Positions 8,601-10,285 of a DNA stretch of 10,285 nt are shown piece after piece. How positions within the stretch are numbered: position 1 is the first letter of the stretch; each line of letters starts with the position of its first letter. The position numbers and the translations under genes were made by a program. The stretch comes from Dunaliella salina (Eukaryota; Chlorophyta; Chlorophyceae; Chlamydomonadales; Dunaliellaceae), in contig MU069816.1 of assembly GCA_002284615.2 (NCBI GenBank), positions 19,151 through 29,435 on the forward strand, given 5' to 3'. The notes beneath the pieces are model-generated. The model did no database searches and was not told the DNA's origin. It saw only the letters and a program-made list of their open reading frames with translations.

Positions 8601-10255
8601 AACCAATGGTGCGTGCATGATGCTCAGCTGATCCAACAAAGCGTTGCCAGTACCCTGCATGCAAAAACAACGGCTACAGTTCATGCATAATGCTCAGCTG
8701 ACCCGGCAGAGCGTTGCCAGGAAGGTTCATGCAAAAACTACAATGGCACATGCAGGATGCTCAGCTGATCTAACAGAGCATTGCCGGTACCCTGCATGCA
8801 AAACCAATGGTGCGTGCATGATGCTCAGCTGATCCAACAAAGCGTTGCCAGTACCCTGCATGCAAAAACAACGGTTACAGTTCATGCATGATGCTCAGCT
8901 GACCCGGCAGAGCGTTGCCAGGAAGGTTCATGCAAAAACAACAATGGCACATGCAGGATGGTCAGCTGATCTAACAGAGCGTTGCCGATACCCTGCATGC
9001 AAAACCAATGGTGCGTGCATGATGCTCAACTGATCCAACAAAGCATTGCCTGTACCCTGCATGCAAAAACAACGGTTATAGTTCATGCATGATGCTCAGC
9101 AGAGCATATGCCGGTACCTGCATGCAAAACCTATGGTGTGTGCATGATGCTCAGCTGATCTAACAGAGCGTTGCCAGTACCCAGCATGCAAAAACAACAA
9201 TGGTACATGCGTGGTGCTCAGCTGACCCGGCAGAGCGTTGCCAGGAAGGTGCATGCAAGAACAATAATGGCACATGCATGATGCCCAGCTGACCCGATGT
9301 GCAGGTTAGGTCTGCGGCATCCAGGACACAACAGCACCAGGCAGAAAACCCTTTCTTTCGTCTTGTTGGCATGCTGCACCATTTCAATCCCTGGCTCTGG
9401 AAGAAAAGAAAACAGATAGAGTCTGCGCTGGCCAGAGGACGTGCGCATTAAGGAATGGTTCCTAACAAGCTCAAAGGGCCTCACCAAAGGGCCCTCGAGG
9501 CCTTTGTGACCTAGCGTGTAGACCTAGCACACAGAGCTCGCCTTGGGGAGAAGGTAAGTGCCCTTCAGCTGCATACCGGCTGCACCAAACAGGGATAGTG
9601 AAACGCGGCATGCCTCAAGAGCCTAATAACAGATGTGCCCTGTAGACGAGGTGCAGACCAATCTTTGGTGATGGTTTCAGTGAGCGGCACGCAACAAAGG
9701 CGCCTCGTGCTTATTGCATTGATTTTTTCAAGCGTTGATACCAATGTGAACTTCACATGTTGACGCGTGGGTTAAGCGCATACACACTGCAAGCCAGCGG
9801 TGAGATGCAATCCTGAGCTTTGCCTGTGCCCTTCATGCAGAGACGCAGGCACAAGCATGATGCTCAAATGACCAGATCTGCAATTGCCTGAAGTTTTCTG
9901 CCGTTCCCTTTGACTGCATGCAAGACAGGGATGGGACAACTGCACCTGCTGTGGGCCAACTGCACCTGCTGTGGAGGTGCAAGATTACCTGGGCTGTAAA
10001 CATTTTGCTAAGGTACTTGTCAAATGGATGGCCGGCTGAGCCGCCGCACACACATGCACACAAGGCACACACCTGCCGCGCAACTAGCTCTGCGTTGATG
10101 CGCGCCAATGCTGGGTGTGTTGGCAGTGGGGGCATGCGTGCCAAAGCAGGTGCTGTGTGAGCCTTGTGTTCCACGACCATCAGCTCCAACACAGCCACTG
10201 CTGCAGCTTGGACGCCACCGCCTTCTTCAAGCGCGGGCAGCAGCACGACAGCTGC
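906..10255 (-). CDS. ATR: ATR-type PIKK checkpoint kinase gene, eight internal exons (partial)
   Basis: ATR is the large nuclear kinase that, with its ATRIP partner, senses RPA-coated single-stranded DNA and signals replication stress. Eight minus-strand exons (183, 110, 107, 259, 125, 77, 115 and 521 nt) join with exactly matching phases into 499 codons without a stop. All seven complete introns are GT-AG (1820, 1369, 681, 3070, 393, 397 and 123 bp). The joined product follows recalled human and plant ATR in order: MPPLPTHPALARINAEL for YFLPDHPELKKIKAVL, LQHESLAVR for IQHENVDVR, CAECLGLLGAIDPAR for CGECLGELGAIDPGR, and a SFHSFRRWLEVW...FDLPLMMFMLPQ block for the start of FAT. It covers the end of the UME/HEAT solenoid through early FAT. 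The start codon, most HEAT repeats, most of FAT, the kinase domain and FATC lie outside. GAIDP argues for ATR over ATM, TOR or SMG1. Identity rests on remembered family sequence, not on a search. Confidence 0.87.
1427..1549 (-). other. 123-nt ATR intron 7 made of CA/CG dinucleotides, open in frame
   Basis: In transcript sense it begins GTGGGCTTAATGAAG, continues with a CG run and about 31 CA units, and ends ATGCATGCAACACACAG. Its length is a multiple of three and it contains no stop in the ATR frame, so retention would add 41 residues, mostly alternating His-Thr. Splicing is preferred because the donor and acceptor phases agree (G|AG = Glu) and a His-Thr run is not expected in ATR. The acceptor has no pyrimidine tract, so usage is uncertain. 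Confidence 0.65.
1451..1535. repeat. (TG)n-(CG)n alternating purine-pyrimidine tract
   Basis: TGTGTGTA is followed by about 31 TG units to 1520 and then a CG run to 1535, so the whole tract alternates purine and pyrimidine. It is the core of the small intron 7. Confidence 0.97.
1550..1664 (-). CDS. ATR: ATR exon 7 (AILQHYSI then Ala/Pro linker)
   Basis: This 115-nt exon is 38 codons plus one base. The acceptor TTCCTCCCCTTGCAG has a good pyrimidine tract, and the donor is CCCCAG|GTGGGC. It begins AILQHYSILPGSASAAAVAP, matching AIQELLSIYDC of human ATR (recalled), then enters a variable linker ending SNATAP. The last G combines with AG of exon 8 to give GAG (Glu). If the following 123-nt dinucleotide intron were retained, this exon would fuse in frame with exon 8, so the donor is less certain than the acceptor. 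Confidence 0.8.
1726..1840. repeat. Long inverted repeat (44-bp arms, 27-nt loop) in ATR intron 6
   Basis: The arms at 1726-1769 and 1797-1840 are reverse complements over 44 bp with one exception: 1744 G faces 1822 T. In plus-strand RNA that pair is a G-U wobble, so the hairpin would be fully paired; in the ATR-sense RNA it is a C-A mismatch. The loop is 1770-1796. The stem starts with CGTCGTGCAGCGGCTGCC and ends with GGCTGATGCTAATGCAG. It could be a foldback or MITE-like element, or a small-RNA precursor hairpin. No target-site duplication is obvious. Confidence 0.9.
2062..2138 (-). CDS. ATR: ATR exon 6 (TKHLVRILTTTSDIGTLEFT helix)
   Basis: This 77-nt exon is two bases plus 25 codons. The acceptor CGCTGTTTGCAG is preceded by a T-rich stretch, and the donor is CTGCAG|GTGAGA. 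The leading TG joins the last G of exon 5 to give GTG (Val). It reads TKHLVRILTTTSDIGTLEFT, then SYALQ. This is the counterpart of LTRAYLAYADNSRAQDSAAYAIQ in human ATR (recalled shape), with SYALQ|AILQ spanning the junction to exon 7. It is too short to stand out as an open frame and was found by phase and homology. Confidence 0.85.
2414..2492. repeat. (CA)n microsatellite in ATR intron 5
   Basis: This is an almost pure CA run of about 39 units on the plus strand, so (TG)n in the transcript. It starts about 40 nt downstream of the exon 5 donor at 2531. Confidence 0.98.
2532..2656 (-). CDS. ATR: ATR exon 5 (CAECLGLLGAIDPAR signature)
   Basis: This is a 125-nt exon (1 + 41 codons + 1). The acceptor is CACCTGCAG|G and the donor TTGCCG|GTGAGG. 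It encodes CAECLGLLGAIDPARVQVRM, then PLPDSLVDPGNADGMALAHVA. CxECLGxLGAIDP is the best-conserved ATR/Mec1 motif in the window and settles the identity. The pyrimidine tract before this acceptor is poor. The first ~60 bases of the exon, with the acceptor, are repeated ten more times upstream in intron 4 (2657-3565). Only this copy keeps GAIDPAR and continues into a longer frame with a good donor, so it is taken as the authentic exon. Confidence 0.88.
2657..3565 (-). repeat. Array A: ~90-bp tandem copies of the exon 5 acceptor and first codons
   Basis: Ten copies follow the authentic exon 5. The GTCGAT-type box recurs at about 2620 (authentic), 2710, 2804, 2895, 2984, 3074, 3161, 3251, 3339, 3427 and 3519, a spacing of 87-94. 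In transcript sense each unit holds a T-rich tract, ATGCACC(T/A)GCAG, and a decayed version of the first ~60 bases of exon 5. For example, the 2804 copy still reads FAECLGFLGAIGPVG and the 2710 copy CAECLGLLGALDPV. Later copies drift to GAIDAVG and lose the frame. The copy at 3519 is degenerate. Confidence 0.92.
3566..3899 (-). other. Intron 4 between array A and the (CA)n tract
   Basis: Apparently unique sequence with no exon candidate of correct phase. The single N at 3900 marks a base-call or assembly uncertainty at the right edge. Confidence 0.5.
3902..3986. repeat. (CA)n microsatellite in ATR intron 4, next to an ambiguous base
   Basis: This is a run of about 41 CA units. Base 3900 is N, immediately before a short CGCG. 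The tract is a likely site of assembly error, so its true length is uncertain. Confidence 0.97.
4011..4340 (-). other. Exon-like segment inside ATR intron 4, identity unknown
   Basis: After a good acceptor (TTTCATTCACTTAG) the minus strand reads DGYLHCVLQQGQQRVAELLS, then GHPVACLLKDCGQYFKEGGS, a Ser/Ala and Gly/Arg-rich stretch, and LYHSFSVARSADTEARQLQ before CAG|GTCCGG. Composition and codon choice resemble the real exons. However, phase 0 does not fit exon 4 (phase 2) or exon 5, and ATR has no extra segment at this place in the relatives I recall. Direct inclusion after exon 4 would meet a stop soon after. It could be a poison or cassette exon, a nested gene fragment, or misassembled sequence. 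I do not recognise the protein. Confidence 0.3.
4405..4537. repeat. Compound (CA)n / CACACACGCG microsatellite in ATR intron 4
   Basis: An imperfect front part (4405-4448) alternates CA with GAG and CGCG interruptions. It is followed by a pure CA run of about 44 units ending at ATGG, the longest dinucleotide tract here. Confidence 0.97.
4538..5550. repeat. Intron 4 spacer with degenerate repeats and small palindromes
   Basis: No exon is recognised. About 5080-5480 contains loosely repeated phrases: GTGTGCAGCACAAGG-like words near 5132, 5180, 5320 and 5470, each following a GGACA word. ACTGATCACATAAT occurs twice between 5250 and 5280, with a related ACTGACCACATAAT near 5220. A short inverted repeat at about 5152-5181 pairs CACATTCAT with ATGAATGTG around TTCATTAATGAA, and another (CACACTCATGAGTGTG) lies near 5310. 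This looks like decayed tandem repeat sequence. Confidence 0.6.
5551..5603. repeat. (CA)n microsatellite in ATR intron 4 near the exon 4 donor
   Basis: A pure CA run of about 26 units, so (TG)n in the transcript, lies roughly 125 nt downstream of the exon 4 donor at 5726. Confidence 0.97.
5727..5985 (-). CDS. ATR: ATR exon 4 (low-complexity linker, then helix with CAELLGSMLCALLRCC)
   Basis: This is a 259-nt exon (2 + 85 codons + 2). The acceptor is CACTGCCGCAG|GC and the donor GAGCG|GTGCGT. The first ~45 residues are a Gly/Ser/Ala/Gln-rich linker with an Ala run, probably an algal insertion. The conserved part is MCAELLGSMLCALLRCCDNA followed by MRTNLGISLRE. It corresponds to the HEAT helix before CAECLG; plant ATR has a similar RTxVGQRLK stretch there (recalled). 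The trailing CG joins the G of exon 5 to give CGG (Arg), producing LRERCAECLGLLG. A second reading frame is also open across much of this exon but lacks the match. Confidence 0.84.
6264..6666 (-). repeat. Array D: copies of the exon 3 end and its donor site
   Basis: Units begin with GAACCAAGCTACC-like sequence at about 6264, 6376, 6478 and 6632, 100-150 bp apart. In transcript sense they carry versions of the exon 3 end GCAGCAGCAG|GTATGTGCTC. The copy near 6298 keeps CAG|GTATGTGC, the copy near 6559 has CAG|GTGTGTGC, the copy near 6400 has CCG|GTATGTG, and the copy near 6509 has lost the GT. The third unit includes an extra partial copy. This array mirrors array C but duplicates the 5' splice site instead of the 3' site. 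Confidence 0.85.
6667..6773 (-). CDS. ATR: ATR exon 3 (KNQEWMGQMLKRA helix and Ala/Ser-rich linker)
   Basis: This 107-nt exon has one leading base, 35 codons and one trailing base. The acceptor is GCGAACAG|G and the donor GCAGCAG|GTATGT. It completes a Lys and reads NQEWMGQMLKRALSLDDADA followed by a Ser/Ala/Asn-rich linker. KNQEWMGQMLKRA matches YKNQEKLIKYA of human ATR (recalled), directly after the exon 2 HEAT motif. Both ends of this exon are tandemly copied into the flanking introns: the acceptor side at 6774-7125 and the donor side at 6264-6666. Confidence 0.85.
6774..7125 (-). repeat. Array C: copies of the exon 3 acceptor and first half of the exon
   Basis: After the authentic unit (about 6735-6832) come three copies at roughly 6833-6942, 6943-7031 and 7032-7125. 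In transcript sense each carries (A/C)GAACAG or AAACAG, then GGACCAGGAGTGG, then CAGATGCTCAAGCGCGC. They therefore encode degenerate DQEWT(S/G)QMLKRALE versions of NQEWMGQMLKRALS. All three keep AACAG|G at the splice position. The rightmost is the most diverged, with a deletion in the TGG region. Confidence 0.9.
7126..7900 (-). other. Middle of ATR intron 2, nothing recognised
   Basis: There is no exon-like frame with matching phase and no clear repeat. A pyrimidine-rich stretch (TTTTTTTCTCCTTCTCTCTT) lies near 7343-7375 on the plus strand. Short open frames on both strands show no recognisable motifs. Confidence 0.55.
7901..8046. repeat. Two-copy ~78-bp tandem repeat in ATR intron 2
   Basis: Units start at 7901 (TACCATGTTGCAAGCGCTTT) and 7979 (TACCAAGTTGCAGGCACTTT). 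Each contains AGAGACATGTTAGCATTT and a second internal TGTTGCAAGC half, so each looks like a ~37-bp dimer. It lies about 100 nt downstream of the exon 2 donor. I could not derive it from the neighbouring exon. Confidence 0.85.
8143..8252 (-). CDS. ATR: ATR exon 2 (HEAT repeat with LQHESLAVR)
   Basis: This is a 110-nt exon of 36 codons plus two bases. The acceptor is TTTGCATGCAG|GGTACC and the donor is GCAA|GTGAGT, a strong consensus 5' site. It encodes GTGNALDHLRLLIDALQHES, then LAVRYSTLGQLKTFMC. The motif ALQHESLAVRYSTLGQLK is the counterpart of AIQHENVDVRIHALTSLK in human ATR (recalled), a typical HEAT helix pair. The final AA combines with the first G of exon 3 to give AAG (Lys). The first ~45 bases of this exon, with its acceptor, are the source of the tandem array in the intron at 8253-9297. 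Confidence 0.87.
8253..9297 (-). repeat. Array B: 201-bp higher-order array from the exon 2 acceptor region
   Basis: There are sixteen ~67-bp subunits including the authentic junction. GTTGCC-type boxes lie near 8241, 8311, 8376, 8442, 8512, 8579, 8643, 8713, 8780, 8844, 8914, 8981, 9045, 9105, 9170 and 9237. Spacings of 70, 67 and 64 repeat, so the true period is exactly 201 (8241, 8442, 8643, 8844, 9045). In transcript sense subunits read TTTTGCATGCAG|GGTACTGGCAA, that is, the exon 2 acceptor plus codons for GTGNAL. About ten copies keep the AG. The middle subunit type, with GGAAGGTTCATGC, has lost it. Confidence 0.92.
9298..10072 (-). other. 5' part of ATR intron 1, nothing recognised
   Basis: This is unique-looking sequence between array B and exon 1. 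A short direct repeat, GGCCAACTGCACCTGCTGTGG, lies near 9935-9976. Open frames here on either strand lack family motifs. Exon 1 joins exon 2 with matching phase 0 and continuous homology, so no exon needs to be placed here. Confidence 0.55.
10073..10255 (-). CDS. ATR: ATR exon 1 of this window (end of UME / HEAT region)
   Basis: This 61-codon exon has phase 0 at both ends. It follows the acceptor CATGCCTGCAG and ends at donor CGGCAG|GTGTGT. It opens AAVVLLPALEEGGG and ends with TAPALARMPPLPTHPALARI plus the last six residues NAELVARQ minus overlap. Human ATR (recalled) reads VIVALLPLI and, further on, FLPDHPELKKIKAVLQEYR at the same spacing, which places the exon at the end of the UME domain. 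Codons are GC-rich at the third position. The exon may start slightly earlier if another AG is used, because only 30 bases of the upstream intron are visible. Confidence 0.85.
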
Positions 10256-10261
10256 CTGCAG

Positions 10262-10285
10262 GCATGTGTGTGTGCGCGTGTGTGT
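10262..10285. repeat. Edge of a TG-rich tract upstream of exon 1
   Basis: ATGTGTGTGTGCGCGTGTGTGT runs off the window. In transcript sense it is CA-rich and lies directly before the exon 1 acceptor, much like intron 7. Confidence 0.7.

Noticed and set aside
8443..9033. Three near-identical 62-codon plus-strand frames 201 bp apart
   Set aside because: They are antisense to array B and owe their similarity to the repeat. They have no initiation context or homology, and each ends at the same repeat-borne stop.
8253..9297. CRISPR-like array
   Set aside because: Units are contiguous and diverge along their whole length, with no distinction between repeat and spacer. The host gene is eukaryotic and the array derives from the exon 2 junction.
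9218..9487. Minus-strand 89-codon frame near the end of array B as a further ATR exon
   Set aside because: It runs into array B, and exon 1 joins exon 2 in phase without it. No motif matches ATR.
9750..9830. Possible tRNA-like stretch (GGTTAAGCGCATAC...)
   Set aside because: There is no B-box consensus and no acceptor or anticodon stem could be folded by eye.

Overview
The window is nuclear DNA from a eukaryote. It holds one gene, on the minus strand, broken by long, repeat-filled introns. Eight consecutive exons can be reconstructed by hand. In transcript order they are 10255-10073, 8252-8143, 6773-6667, 5985-5727, 2656-2532, 2138-2062, 1664-1550 and 1426-906. All have GT-AG boundaries and matching phases, and they join into one open frame of 1497 nt (499 codons). 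The product is colinear with the part of ATR (the Mec1/Rad3-type PIKK checkpoint kinase) that runs from the end of the UME/HEAT-solenoid region to the start of the FAT domain. The clearest anchor is CAECLGLLGAIDPAR in exon 5, which I match to CGECLGELGAIDPGR of human ATR (recalled from memory). The start codon and N-terminal exons lie beyond base 10285; the rest of FAT and the kinase domain lie below base 1.

The organism is probably a green alga, perhaps Dunaliella-like. The reasons are GC-rich exons in intermediate-GC, repeat-dense introns, very abundant (CA/TG)n tracts, a Gly/Ala/Asn low-complexity insert, and closer resemblance to plant-type ATR around the RTNLG...LRE segment. The organism is inference; the gene identity is much firmer.

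Layout from left to right: 1-905, intron 8, nothing recognised; 906-1426, exon 8; 1427-1549, a 123-nt intron that is nearly all CA/CG dinucleotides and is open in frame; 1550-1664, exon 7; intron 6 with a 44-bp-stem hairpin; 2062-2138, exon 6; intron 5 with a (CA)n tract; 2532-2656, exon 5; intron 4 (3070 bp) with a ~90-bp tandem array, two very long (CA)n tracts, an exon-like segment of unknown status and other repeats; 5727-5985, exon 4; intron 3 with a ~100-bp array; 6667-6773, exon 3; intron 2 with another ~90-110-bp array; 8143-8252, exon 2; intron 1 with a 201-bp higher-order array; 10073-10255, exon 1.

The most striking observation is that four separate tandem arrays are each built from copies of the neighbouring exon-intron junction of this same gene. 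Arrays A (next to exon 5), B (next to exon 2) and C (next to exon 3) repeat the intron end, the 3' splice site and the first codons of the exon. Array D repeats the end of exon 3 with its 5' splice site. The introns are therefore full of decoy splice sites carrying scraps of real ATR coding sequence. I know of no named system like this. It looks either like a local junction-duplication process or like an unusual splicing arrangement.
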